Shown: positions 18,540 to 28,400 of the stretch, in pieces | Position numbering within the stretch: the first letter of the stretch is position 1 | How the letters are laid out: each line of letters begins with the position of its first letter | Source of the DNA: Akkermansiaceae bacterium UBA2367 | Lineage (GTDB): Bacteria > Verrucomicrobiota > Verrucomicrobiia > Verrucomicrobiales > DEV007 | DNA length: 52,582 nucleotides | Direction: 5' to 3' | Assembly (NCBI GenBank): GCA_002344525.1 | Contig: DDTJ01000108.1 | Coordinates: forward strand, 87,055 to 139,636 | The notes under the pieces: model-generated | The model's input: only the letters and a program-made list of their open reading frames with translations | Told to the model about the DNA's origin: nothing | Database searches by the model: none | Made by a program: the position numbers and the translations under genes

Positions 18540-18718
18540 GAGAAATCCGAAGTCCGAAGCTCGAAATCCGAAGGCTGAACCGCTGCGCGGGACCGCTGAT
18601 TGGCACTGATCCTCGCTGATTTTTTCCAAGCCTCGGAAAGATCAGCGGAAATCAGCGAAGATCAGCGGTCGTCTCCCAAAATTTCAGATTTCGAGTTTCG
18701 GATTTCGGATTTCAAAAG
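18540..18718. repeat. Nested inverted repeat (AAATCCGAA outer arms, ATCAGCG inner arms)
   Basis: The outer left arm gaaatccgaagtccgaagct is inverted in the outer right arm gagtttcggatttcggattt. Between them lie inner arms gaccgctgattggcactgat and gaaatcagcgaagatcagcg, also inverted. Two repeat families found separately elsewhere in the window are stacked here into one palindrome of about 180 bases after the antiporter stop. Confidence 0.85.
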
Positions 18719-18721
18719 GGT

Positions 18722-18903
18722 TTCCCGCCTGTGCCGTCTCCCGATCGTGAGGCTCACGTTCCCGTAACTCTACAGGGAGGGAGCCGCCTGTCGACTTTTG
18801 CCTTCCAGCGAAGGCCTGACAGCCGACGACCGGCTAAGCCCCCAAAAACGTATCAACGGTCCGGGCCTGTATTGGATGGGTAAAGGTCGAACACTGCAGG
18901 AAA
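18722..18903 (-). ncRNA. ssrS: Probable 6S RNA
   Basis: Candidate for the RNA that binds and inhibits housekeeping RNA polymerase. The minus-strand transcript would fold as one long rod with a central bubble, the 6S hallmark. The 5' end CCTG pairs with CAGG at the 3' end, and the 5' closing stem carries TGTTCG as in E. coli 6S (GATGTTCG). The internal stem is GGGGG-CTT-AGCCG against CGGCT-CCCTCC, then CTGTC with GACAG, capped by a GCCTTC-GCTG-GAAGGC hairpin. On the 3' side of the bubble CGTG-AGCCT-CACG can form the small hairpin seen in other 6S RNAs. Length is about 180 nt. A weak promoter (TTGTCC, 17 bases, TTAACC) overlaps the pheT end. Assigned by fold and partial sequence likeness only. 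Confidence 0.55.
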
Positions 18904-18949
18904 AATCGAAAAGTGGTTTGGGTTAAATTGGGTTGGAGAAAAGGGACAA

Positions 18950-21334
18950 TCACCGGAATTCTACGTTCAAGGCGCGTTTGAGGGAATCCAAAAGTTTCGC
19001 GTGGGCCGCTTCAACCTCCGACGCCCCGAGGGTGCGCTCGGGAGCGCGGTAAAGGAGCGAATAGGCCAGCGACTTTTTGTCGGGCGCAAGTTTCGCGCCA
19101 GTCGGATCGGTGAACACGTCGAAAAGCTCCGCCGAGATGAGCAGCGGCTCCTCGTAACCCTCGAAGAAGGCCGCCACCTCGCCCGCGGGCAGGTCGCCGG
19201 GCACGAGCATGGCCACATCGCGCGAGCTGCCGGGGAACTTGGGCAGGTCGGCGTGGGCGATGTCCCCGGTCGTGGCGGATTGCAGCTTTTTCAAATTCAA
19301 CTCCGCGACGAGGACGGGCGCGTCGAGGTCGAGGTCGCGGGCGCGAGCCGGAGGCACGATTCCCGCGAGACCGAGCTTCACCGCTTTCTTGCCCAAACCG
19401 ATCTCGACGGAGCAGGCGCAGAGCAGCTTGGCGTCGGCAACAGGCACGAAGTTCAAGCCCTCGGGACAGATCGCCTCCAGCACCGCGCGCAAGTCGTGCA
19501 GGTCGAGGGCCTTCGGCTTCGGATCGGTCCAGTTGCGCCGGACGCGGGCACCGGTCATGAGCAGGGCGAGGTGCTCGTGCTCGATCTCCTCGCCCTTCGG
19601 CGTGGCCACGAAAACGCGGCCCGCTTCGAAAAGGCGCAGGTCGCCGTTCCCGAAACGCACGTTACGCGAGGCCGAGGCGAGCAATCCGGGCACGAGGCCG
19701 GGGCGCAGGTGGTCCTGCTCGTCGTTGAGCGGGTTTTTCAAGCGCACCGGATTCATCCCGCGATGGTTCGTCGCGAAATCGTCGGCGAGTTGCGCATCCG
19801 AGATCAGTTTCAAGTTCCGCGTCTCGAAGAAGCCGAGGCTGGCAAGCCGATCCTGCAAGGAGCGGAGGAAATCGTAGGACTCGTCCGCCTTCGACGCGGG
19901 CGAGAACCAAGCCGTGGTCGCGGAAGGCACGCCATCGAGCCCGTGGACGCGAGCGACTTCCTCGACGAGGTCGATAGGACGCTGCAAGTCGAGCCGGTAG
20001 CTCGGGATCTTCCACGCGCCGTCGGCCTTCTCCAATCCCAGCGAAACCAGAATCCCCTCGATCGTCGCGTCGGAAAGATCGGCGCCGATCACGGCGCGGC
20101 AATAGTCGTTGTCGAGGGCGACGGGCGGCGGCCCCTCGCCCGGCGAGCCAGCCACGAGCAGTTCGGGATCGGCCTCGCCACCCGCCAGATCGAGGATCAG
20201 CTTCGTCGCGAACTCGGAGACACCCGCGACTTGGAGCGGATCGACCCCGCGCTCGAAGCGGTAGCTGGAATCGGAATGCAGACCCAGCCTCCGTGCAGTG
20301 CGCCGGATCGCCGAGGGAGCGAAATACGCCGCCTCCAGAAGCACGTCGGTGGTCGTCTCGGTGACGCCGCTGTCCTCCCCGCCCATCACCCCGCCGATAG
20401 CCACGGCCTTGTTCGCTTCGGCGATGACGAGGTCGTCCGTTTCGAGAGCGTATTCCTTCCCGTCGAGGGCGAGGAAGGTCTCGCCCGCCCGCGCGTTGCG
20501 CACGACGATGCCGCCGTCCAGCTTGGCGAGGTCGAAGGCGTGGAGCGGCTGACCCGTCTCCATGAGCGCGTAGTTGGTGACATCGACGACATTGTTGATG
20601 GGGCGCAGGCCGATGGATTCGAGCCGCTGCCGCAGCCACGCGGGCGACTCGCCCACCTTCACCCCGCGAAGGATGCGGGCGGTGTAGCAGGGGCAGGTCG
20701 CGGACTCCAGCCGCACCTCCTCCGCCTTGGCCGGGCGCAAGGGAGTCTGCGTTTCGCCGTAGTGGGCACGTCCCTTGAGCGGCTTCTTCGCGAGGGCGGC
20801 CAGTTCGCGGGCCACGCCGAGATGGCTGAGGCAGTCGGGGCGGTTCGGGGTGATCTCCAGCTCGAACACGGCGGGATGGATCTCCGACAGCGGCGTGCCT
20901 GCTTTCAGATCAGGAGGCAGGATGAGCAGCCCGTCCGCGTCGGCGGCGAGCCCGATCTCCTTCGCCGAGCACATCATGCCCAGCGAATCGACCCCGCGCA
21001 GCTTGCCCTCCTTGATCTCGAAAGTCTTGCCGTCCCCCGCGTCGAGGACGCAGCCGGGCAGGGCCAGCGGCACCTTGTCGCCGACTTGGTAGTTCTTCGC
21101 CCCGCAGACGATCTGGCGCGGCGTTCCCGAGCCGTCATCGACTTGGCAAACCGACAATTTCTCCGCGTCGGGATGTTTTCCCGAGGAGAGAATTTGCGCG
21201 ACGACGAGATGGTCCGGCAGCGACTTGACGCCCTCGACCTCGATGCCCGCGAAGGTGAGCAGCTCGTCGAGCCGGGAGATCGAGTATTCCGAGAAATCGA
21301 CGTGGTCGCCGAGCCATTGGAGGGAGACGTTCAT
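18950..21334 (-). CDS. pheT: Phenylalanyl-tRNA synthetase beta subunit
   Basis: Beta subunit (794 residues) of the (alpha-beta)2 enzyme that charges tRNA-Phe. The start MNVSLQWLGDHVDFSEY matches the conserved PheT beginning; the longer open frame upstream runs into repeats. An EMAP-type tRNA-binding domain lies near 40-150 (VVAQILSSGKHPDAEKLSV), followed by the B3/B4 editing region (about 210-385), the B5 domain near 400-475, the inactive synthetase-like core, and a C-terminal FDX-ACB anticodon-binding domain (KFPGSSRDVAMLVP to the end). Length is typical. It follows pheS on the same strand, but the two are separated by about 215 bases of repeats rather than being adjacent. Confidence 0.97.
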   Translation of the reverse strand: MNVSLQWLGDHVDFSEYSISRLDELLTFAGIEVEGVKSLPDHLVVAQILSSGKHPDAEKLSVCQVDDGSGTPRQIVCGAKNYQVGDKVPLALPGCVLDAGDGKTFEIKEGKLRGVDSLGMMCSAKEIGLAADADGLLILPPDLKAGTPLSEIHPAVFELEITPNRPDCLSHLGVARELAALAKKPLKGRAHYGETQTPLRPAKAEEVRLESATCPCYTARILRGVKVGESPAWLRQRLESIGLRPINNVVDVTNYALMETGQPLHAFDLAKLDGGIVVRNARAGETFLALDGKEYALETDDLVIAEANKAVAIGGVMGGEDSGVTETTTDVLLEAAYFAPSAIRRTARRLGLHSDSSYRFERGVDPLQVAGVSEFATKLILDLAGGEADPELLVAGSPGEGPPPVALDNDYCRAVIGADLSDATIEGILVSLGLEKADGAWKIPSYRLDLQRPIDLVEEVARVHGLDGVPSATTAWFSPASKADESYDFLRSLQDRLASLGFFETRNLKLISDAQLADDFATNHRGMNPVRLKNPLNDEQDHLRPGLVPGLLASASRNVRFGNGDLRLFEAGRVFVATPKGEEIEHEHLALLMTGARVRRNWTDPKPKALDLHDLRAVLEAICPEGLNFVPVADAKLLCACSVEIGLGKKAVKLGLAGIVPPARARDLDLDAPVLVAELNLKKLQSATTGDIAHADLPKFPGSSRDVAMLVPGDLPAGEVAAFFEGYEEPLLISAELFDVFTDPTGAKLAPDKKSLAYSLLYRAPERTLGASEVEAAHAKLLDSLKRALNVEFR

Positions 21335-21355
21335 AGGGGCGGGGCTTCGCCCCGG

Positions 21356-21388
21356 TAAAAGGTGAAAAGTGAAAGGTGAAAGGTCGGG
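21356..21388. repeat. GTGAAAGGTGAAAGG low-complexity repeat
   Basis: Units of aaggtgaaa/aagtgaaa in tandem (gtaaaaggtgaaaagtgaaa, then ggtgaaaggtc) between pheS and pheT. Similar in style to the AAATCCGAA repeat but with a different unit. Confidence 0.6.
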
Positions 21389-21409
21389 AACCCTTGCAGG
21401 GGATGTTTT

Positions 21410-21508
21410 GGACCACGAATGAACACCAATGGACACGAATCCTGTCGGTCAGACATCGCGTTTCCATGGAAACGGCATTCGTGTGAATTCGTGTTCATTC
21501 GTGGTCTA
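21410..21508. repeat. CCACGAATGAACAC inverted repeat inside the pheST operon
   Basis: The left arm ggaccacgaatgaacaccaa continues tggacacgaat. The right arm is its near-exact inverse (attcgtgtgaattcgtgttc, then attcgtggtct). The arms are about 31 bases, with some 36 bases between them. A half-copy is found near 28.8 kb. Confidence 0.9.
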
Positions 21509-21549
21509 AATCAATGCGGAGAATCCGGGGCGCTCGTCAAGCCGATGCC

Positions 21550-22566
<1,017 letters not shown>

Positions 22567-22592
22567 GGAAGGGCAAAGAGGGTTGGGCCGGA

Positions 22593-22621
22593 GACTTAAC
22601 CGGGTCGAGTGGGAAAAGCAA
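22593..22621 (-). promoter_or_regulatory. Putative pheS promoter
   Basis: Minus strand TTGCTT and TAAGTC are separated by 17 bases. The inferred start of transcription would lie about 20 bases before the pheS ATG. It sits between the rplT terminator and pheS, so the position is sensible; the -10 match is modest. Confidence 0.4.
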
Positions 22622-22654
22622 ACGGCGGGAATGTTCCGCAACCGCTTCCGGAAA

Positions 22655-22694
22655 ACGAAAAAGCCGGTCGCCCGCAGAGCAAGCGACCGGCTTT
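22655..22694 (-). terminator. Rho-independent terminator after rplT
   Basis: On the minus strand AAAGCCGGTCGC and GCGACCGGCTTT form a perfect 12-pair stem around a short loop, followed by a T-rich tail (TTTTTCGTTTTC). It ends the rpmI-rplT transcript and separates it from pheS-pheT. Confidence 0.9.
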
Positions 22695-22714
22695 CGAAAT
22701 CGTCTTTTCGTGGA

Positions 22715-23092
22715 TCAGGCGGTCGCTTTGGCCTTGTCTTCGAGGGCGGCCTTGGCTTTCCCGGCGAGGGCGGCGAAGGCGGCTTCGTCCTTGATCGCGA
22801 GATCGGAGAGGACCTTGCGGTCGAGTTCGATCCCGGCGGCCTTGAGGCCCTCGATCAATCGGGAGTAGGTCAGGTCGTTCTGCTTCGCGGCGGCGTTGAT
22901 CCGCTGGATCCAGAGCCCGCGGAAGGTGCGCTTGCGAACCTTGCGGTCGCGGTAGGCCCACTGCTGGGCCTTGTAGACGGCGTCCTTGGCGGTGCGGATC
23001 AGTTTGGAACGCGCCGAGCGGAAGCCCTTCGCCTTCATCAGGATGCGCTTGCGGCGCTTGCGGCTTGCGGCCGAGTTGGTTGCACGTGGCAT
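22715..23092 (-). CDS. rplT: 50S ribosomal protein L20
   Basis: Ribosomal protein of 125 residues needed early in 50S assembly. The very basic N-terminal extension (ASRKRRKRILMKAKGFRSAR) threads into 23S rRNA, and the globular part shows the conserved RDRKVRKRTFRGLWIQRINA and SRLIEGLKAAGIELDRKVL. The C-terminal tail is Ala/Lys-rich. It follows rpmI on the same strand, as in most bacteria, with a 169-base gap that can form RNA stems. L20 is a known autoregulator of this operon in other bacteria; infC, usually upstream of rpmI, is absent here. Confidence 0.98.
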   Translation of the reverse strand: MPRATNSAASRKRRKRILMKAKGFRSARSKLIRTAKDAVYKAQQWAYRDRKVRKRTFRGLWIQRINAAAKQNDLTYSRLIEGLKAAGIELDRKVLSDLAIKDEAAFAALAGKAKAALEDKAKATA

Positions 23093-23261
23093 TTGTCGTT
23101 TTTCTCCGAGGGGGCTGTTGTTTTCTTTTGATCGGCCGACTCACCCTCTCGTCAGGCGACGGTGGGCGTCTCCGCCGCGCCGCCAGTCGGCTCGATCATG
23201 GACCGGATCATCCGGTCCGTGTGGCGAAGAGTCGCTCTCTCCGGCCAACGGGGGGAACCCG
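23093..23261 (-). promoter_or_regulatory. rpmI-rplT intercistronic region with RNA stems
   Basis: The gap is long for this gene pair. It contains a near-perfect stem GGACCGGA-TGA-TCCGGTCC and flanking GCCGAC...GTCGGC arms that could close a larger structure. Such a fold could be an L20 autoregulation site or a processing site, by analogy with L20 control elsewhere. No motif proves this. Confidence 0.3.
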
Positions 23262-23471
23262 TCAACCAAAGGGGAGGTTCATCTTCAGCGCCTTCTCGTC
23301 GGCGGGCGAGACCAGAGTGGACTGCCCGAGACGGCGGAGGCGCTTGGAGTTTTTGCGGCGGTTCAGGTGGCGTTTGCCCTGTTTCCGACGCAAAATCCGG
23401 CCACTGCCGGTCACCTTGAATCTCTTGGCGACCCCTTTACGTGTTTTGCATTTTCCGGCGATTCTAGCCAT
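23262..23471 (-). CDS. rpmI: 50S ribosomal protein L35
   Basis: Small basic ribosomal protein, 69 residues, with the conserved start (MARIAGKCKTRKGVAKRFKV), the TGSGRILRRKQGKRHLNRRK core and the LRRLGQSTLVSPAD segment. It is first of the rpmI-rplT pair. A weak promoter candidate (TTGCAA, 16 bases, TACTGT) lies immediately upstream and would leave only a very short leader. infC does not precede it; the upstream neighbour is divergent. Confidence 0.97.
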   Translation of the reverse strand: MARIAGKCKTRKGVAKRFKVTGSGRILRRKQGKRHLNRRKNSKRLRRLGQSTLVSPADEKALKMNLPFG

Positions 23472-23617
23472 AGGGCGGCCACAGTAAACGCCTCGTCAAG
23501 TTTTGCAAGGGCTTTCGGGGAATTCCTGCGCCGCCGCCGCTCCTTCGCGCCTCACAATGTTCTGGACAGGTGCCGGGGCGACCCCAAACTGGCGTCGTCA
23601 GGGATCGACGGACTTGG

Positions 23618-23662
23618 CACAAGCACATGAGACACAAGCACATGAGACACAAGCACATGAAG
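23618..23662 (+). repeat. 15-base tandem repeat (three units) around the start of the PHP-like gene
   Basis: The unit cacaagcacatgaga occurs three times in a row, the last with two changes at its end. Each unit contains an ATG in the frame of the downstream gene and would encode HKHMR. The final ATG is the one that gives the twin-arginine signal. Confidence 0.9.
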
Positions 23663-25306
23663 CGGAGAAGCGCATTGCTCACCCTCGCCGGGCTCCCCGC
23701 AGCCGGGATGACCTTGCCCGGCCGGGCGGAGTCCCGCGACGCCGGGGAGGATCTGGATGATCCCTACGCGGAGGTCGATTGGGACCGCTGCGCCTTCCTT
23801 CATTCGATGTCGCACCAGCATCAAGGGCAATCGGACCGCTCGCGCGACCTGTTCCGCGAGATGGGCTACCGGCATTTCGCCTTCAGCAACTACTACCCCT
23901 CGGCCCCTACCCCGCTGCCGGAGGAATACGCGGCGGCGCATCCGGGCCTGATCGGCTCGCCGAACGCCGAACACCACTCCTTTCTGGACAGCTCGCTGCA
24001 TGGCAACGCCTTGGGCAGCCTGCTTGCCACCGGATACGGAAGCAGCGCCGGGAGCGACGAGCGGAAAGCCGCGCCGCTGGTCCACCGCTTCGAGGGGCTG
24101 CGTCCTTTCGACGAGACCCGCCCTTGGCTCGGCGTCTACCGCCTCGACTTGCGGCTGGAGCCGGTGAAGGGCGGGGCGGAGGATGCGACCACCGCCGCGC
24201 TCACGGTGGAGGGAGCGACGGAATGCGCTTTCCGCGAGCATTTCCCCGACCGTGGACTCGTCCGCGAGCGTCCGCTGGCCGCAGGCAACCACACGATCTA
24301 TCTGCGTGCGGGGTCGCCAAGCATCGGCGTCAGGCTGAACTACGACGGAGCCAAGCTCTCCGTGGCCCAGTGCCGCCTGATGCAGGGCACCAACCGCCCA
24401 TGGCGCGACGTCTTCCGCGCCGCGCTGGACGGGGAGACGGCGGACGGACAGCGCGAGGGCGGCTTGGCTTTCGCCGACGGCGGCGGAATCACCCTGAACC
24501 ATCCCACGGGCTCCCTCGACCAGTATGCGGAAATGCTGGATTTCGACCCGCGCGTGCTCGGCATCGAGGTCTGGAACCAGTTGACCTCGGGCTTCGGCGC
24601 CGCCGGAGGCTTCTACGCGCAGGGGCCGGGGCCGAACCTCCACTTCTATCGGCTCTGGGACGACCTGCTGCGGACGGGACGGCGCTGCTGGGGCTTTTTC
24701 GTGAAGGACCACAACACCTACGGACGGGGTCGCAACGTGCTGCTCGTGCCCGCGCCGGACGGCCTGTCGGTGACGGAGCAGGAGGCCGCCGCCCTGCGGG
24801 CCTACCGCCGGGGAGCCTTCTTCGGCTCGGTCGCGGCTCTGGCGACGAACGAATCCGGGGAGGTCATGCCGCCCTACGACCGCAGCGATTTCCGCTTCAG
24901 CCGCCTCGCGGTGCGGCGGGACGCCGAGGGCCGGCCGGTCGCCATCGAGGCCGCCGTCGCCGGAAACGATCCCGAAAGGCCCCAAGTCCAGATCCGCTTC
25001 GTCACCGACGAGGGCGTGGCCGCCGCGGTGGACGGGCCGCAAGCGGAGTTTCCCCTGAAGCGCGACGGAAAAGGACGGCTCGCGCCCGCCTTCGTACGCG
25101 TGGAGGCCTTCGCCTACCCCCGCACCCACCGGCGCGGGGAGCCGCTGACGGCGGAGACCTTGCGGAGTCTGAACGTCCACGACATCTCCTTGCTCCACGA
25201 CCACATGGCCCAACGCGGGCCGAATTTCTTCGGGGGTCCGCAGGAGCTCCGCGCCCCGGTTCCCATCGTCGACATGATCTTCTCGCAGCCCTTTCGACGG
25301 GTGTGA
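23657..25306 (+). CDS. Exported PHP-like metal-dependent phosphoesterase-type protein
   Basis: Protein of 549 residues from the last of three in-frame ATGs, giving a twin-arginine signal (MKRRSALLTLAGLPAAGMTL). After it, LHSMSHQHQGQSDR near 48-61 resembles the first His-rich metal motif of PHP domains, followed by FREMGYRHFAFSNYYP. Later ITLNHPTGSL and GIEVWNQLT resemble the downstream PHP motifs with metal-binding His and the 'E-V-x-N' strand. About 200 residues inserted between these motifs look like a beta-sandwich, and a further beta-rich region ends the protein. The enzymatic substrate is unknown; the fold call rests on motifs. Stands alone, divergent from rpmI and convergent with the kinase gene. 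Confidence 0.7.
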   Translation: MKRRSALLTLAGLPAAGMTLPGRAESRDAGEDLDDPYAEVDWDRCAFLHSMSHQHQGQSDRSRDLFREMGYRHFAFSNYYPSAPTPLPEEYAAAHPGLIGSPNAEHHSFLDSSLHGNALGSLLATGYGSSAGSDERKAAPLVHRFEGLRPFDETRPWLGVYRLDLRLEPVKGGAEDATTAALTVEGATECAFREHFPDRGLVRERPLAAGNHTIYLRAGSPSIGVRLNYDGAKLSVAQCRLMQGTNRPWRDVFRAALDGETADGQREGGLAFADGGGITLNHPTGSLDQYAEMLDFDPRVLGIEVWNQLTSGFGAAGGFYAQGPGPNLHFYRLWDDLLRTGRRCWGFFVKDHNTYGRGRNVLLVPAPDGLSVTEQEAAALRAYRRGAFFGSVAALATNESGEVMPPYDRSDFRFSRLAVRRDAEGRPVAIEAAVAGNDPERPQVQIRFVTDEGVAAAVDGPQAEFPLKRDGKGRLAPAFVRVEAFAYPRTHRRGEPLTAETLRSLNVHDISLLHDHMAQRGPNFFGGPQELRAPVPIVDMIFSQPFRRV

Positions 25307-25362
25307 TACCGAATCTAAAATAGGTTTGGACAATTGCGGAGTGGACCCGGATCGGAGCTGAC

Positions 25363-25417
25363 GGAGGCGGGGCGAGGCGAGCCGTCTTTGGCCGGGAAAC
25401 GCCCTCCCCTCCCGAAG
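25363..25417. repeat. GGGGCGAGGC repeat, copy 1
   Basis: Contains gaggcggggcgaggcgagcc followed by gtctttggccgggaaacgcc, closely related to a segment upstream of the sigma-factor gene near 33.4 kb. It fills the gap between two convergent genes and may act as a bidirectional structural element. Confidence 0.6.
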
Positions 25418-28400
25418 TCACTCCGCCGTGCTCTGCAGCATGGACGGATCGAGGACGAGGCGGAAGCCGAGGCTGTCGTGGCGATCCGCAGGACTCGCGT
25501 AGTCGCGGGACGAAGAAAGCAGATTGACCTCCAGATGGTTGCGCCAAGAACCACCACGGACCGTGCGACGTTCTTGAGCGATGTTAATCCAATCTTCGAC
25601 CCATTCCCATACGTTCCCGCCCATGTCATGGAGGCCGAAGAGGTTCGGCGCAAAGCTCATCGCCGGCGCTGTCGTCGGAAAACCGTCGTCGTAGCGTGCC
25701 AGATAGTCGTCCCCTCCGCTCGGTGCTTTGGCCCGGCGGCTTTGGTCGCTGTAGTTGCCCGCCCCGGCGAGGGGTGGCCAAGCGGTCCCCCACGGATATT
25801 CACTCTTCTCCACAGCGCTCAGGCTCTCAGGCGTGTCGTTGCGCGAGCGACGCTCCTTGTTGCCCAACCCTGCCGCGATGCTCCATTCCCAGTCAGTGGG
25901 CAGCCGATAAGCCATGCTTCTTTCCTTTTTATTCAGCCATGTGCAGAAGGCTTGGGCGTCCTCCCAGCTCACCCTTACAGCGGGATGGTCCTCGGCCCGC
26001 TCGGTGATCACGCAGTTGTCGATGGTCTGGCTGCGCCAAGCGTTGTCGATGCCGGGCTTCTCCGCCGCATAGACGGCGAAGTCCTTGTATCGCGTCTCGT
26101 GAACGCAAAAGAGCACATCGGTCCCCTCCACCGGCACGAATTTCATGCCGAGGCTGTTCACGAAAGGCTGCTCCTTGGTGGCCTGCTGCGGGCCGTCGGA
26201 CTCGTTTCGGGCAGGAATGCCCGCGCTCCCATCTGGCAGCGATTCGCGGAAGGCGAGCACCACCAGCGCCTCCTCCAGCCGCCGCGCCTTGGTCAGTTCG
26301 CTCTCCAGCGCTTGCAGGGATTGCGCGAGCTTGCCGTCGAGGTCTGCTTGGAGTTTTCCCCGTTCGATCTCCCACACCCGCCGGATGTCCACCAGCCCGT
26401 CGGGGGCGCCGTCGGCGAGGGCGGGCAGCTTGGGCCATGCCCGCACGGACGAGGCCGCGTCCTGCGGCGCTTCGCCAAGGGAGGAGCGCAGGGCCTCGAC
26501 GCGGACCCTCTCCTCCTTGTAGGCGGTGGCCAAGAGCAGATTGCCCGTGTCGGCGGCGGCGGAGAGGCGGGTCTCCAGTCCGCCCGCATACCGCCCGGCC
26601 AAGTCGCCGAGGGCTTGGCGTCGCGCCGCGAAGTAGGAGTCGAGACGCTGCGCGAATTCGGGCGGCAGCGGCATCCCGCGAGAAGCTTCTCCGTCGCTGG
26701 TCAATGGAGCGGGAGCGGCCTCCCTCATGGCCTCGCGGAGTTCGCGGTAGATCCTGTCGAGAGCGACGCGCATCTGCCCGGAACGGGTGGTCCATTCGAC
26801 CTTGAGGCGCTGCTTCTTCACGTCGGCCTTGTCCGCCTCGTTTTCCCGCAGGGCGGCGCGCTGGGACTCCTCGCGGGAGTATTGCGGCCAGCTCATCTGG
26901 TAGTTGCGCCGAGCGTCGAGGGCCTGGTTGGAGGTGGCCTTGTTCGCATCGGCTTGGGCGGCCCGGTAGCCGGCCTGGACGCGGGCGATCTCCCGTTGGC
27001 CGAGCGCGGCGAGGAGCTTGTCGCAATACTCGAAGGCGAGCTTGTAGGCCCCCAAGCCGGCTTGGGGGGCTTTCCTGCCCTCGTCGACAAGATCTTCGCG
27101 CAGCCGGACGAGGTTCTGCCGGATGTCGGCGGGAATGGTTTCGTCGAGAGGGGAGAGCGCCCATTCGGCGGCGTTGGGGCCTTGGGTCTTGACGACTTCG
27201 AGGCAGGGCGGGCCGGCCTCGGCCTGGAGGGGGGAAGCCGGGGCGGCTTCGGAGGCGGATGAGCCCGGCGAGATCGCTGGCGGCGCTGGAGAAACCGGTC
27301 GTTGTTCGGCGACGGCCGGAGGTTGCTCCTTGGCAGGTTCGATGCGGGCTTGGCTGGCGTCGGCCTGGGCGGCTCCCACGGGAGCGACAGGCGTCGTGGA
27401 GGCGGTTCCGTCTGGAGCCGTGGCCGGAGGATCGGGGGTGGTTTCAGCAGACGCAGGAGCCTGCGAAAGGGGCGGCAAGGGCGCGGAAACGGGAGCGCGG
27501 ACGCTCTCGTCCACCTCCGGGGCAGGGCGCGGCGGCGTGGCGGCGACGCCAAGCTCGTTGCGGGCAGGAGCGCCCGTGCTCCCTTCTCGCAGCACCCACC
27601 ATCCCGCTAGGGCGGCGGCGACGAGCACCAGCGCTGCGACGGACACGGCGATCATCGACCGGGCCTTGCCCTTGGGACCGGCCTCCCTTTGCTTGGCGAC
27701 GGCCTCCGCCGGAGGCTCCGCGAGCGGGGTCGTCCGGATGCGATCGACATCCATCCGCAAATCCGCCGCGCTCTGGTAGCGGTCGTCGGGGTGCTCCTGC
27801 ATCGCCCGGTAGACCACCCCGTCGATGCGCACGTCGAGGGTTCCGACCCGCTCGCTCGGGGCGCGGAAGGCCCCCTGGGGGACGGATCCGGTGAGCATCT
27901 CGTAGAACATCACACCGAGGCTGTAGATGTCGGCACGGCGGTCCACTGCGTTCGATCCCTGCCATTGCTCCGGGGCGACGTAGTGCGGCGTCCCCATCGC
28001 CATGTCCGTGAGGGTGAGGCCCCCCTCCTCCAAGCCCGCCCCGGCGGAGTCCCCGACCAGCTTGACCAGCCCGAAATCGCCGATCTTCAAGTCCCCTTTG
28101 CGGCTGATGAAGATGTTCGTCGGCTTGATGTCGCGATGGACGAAGCCCTCGCCGTGCGCATATTCGAGCGCGTCGCAGATCCGGCTGACCGCGCGGAGCG
28201 CCTCCACGGCGTCGAGCCCACCTCCGCGGATGAGATGCCGCAGGTTCGTCCCGTCCACGTATTCCATGACGATGTAGTGGTGCCCTTCGGCGGTCTGGCC
28301 GTAGTCGTGGATCTGGACGATGTTCGGGTGGTTGAGCCGTGCCATGGCCATGGCCTCGCGCCGGAAGCGGGCCTCGAACTCCGGCGACGCGCCCAGTTCC

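Noticed and set aside
19001..21358. 785-codon plus-strand frame opposite pheT
   Set aside because: Antisense shadow; no recognisable motif, while pheT is unmistakable.
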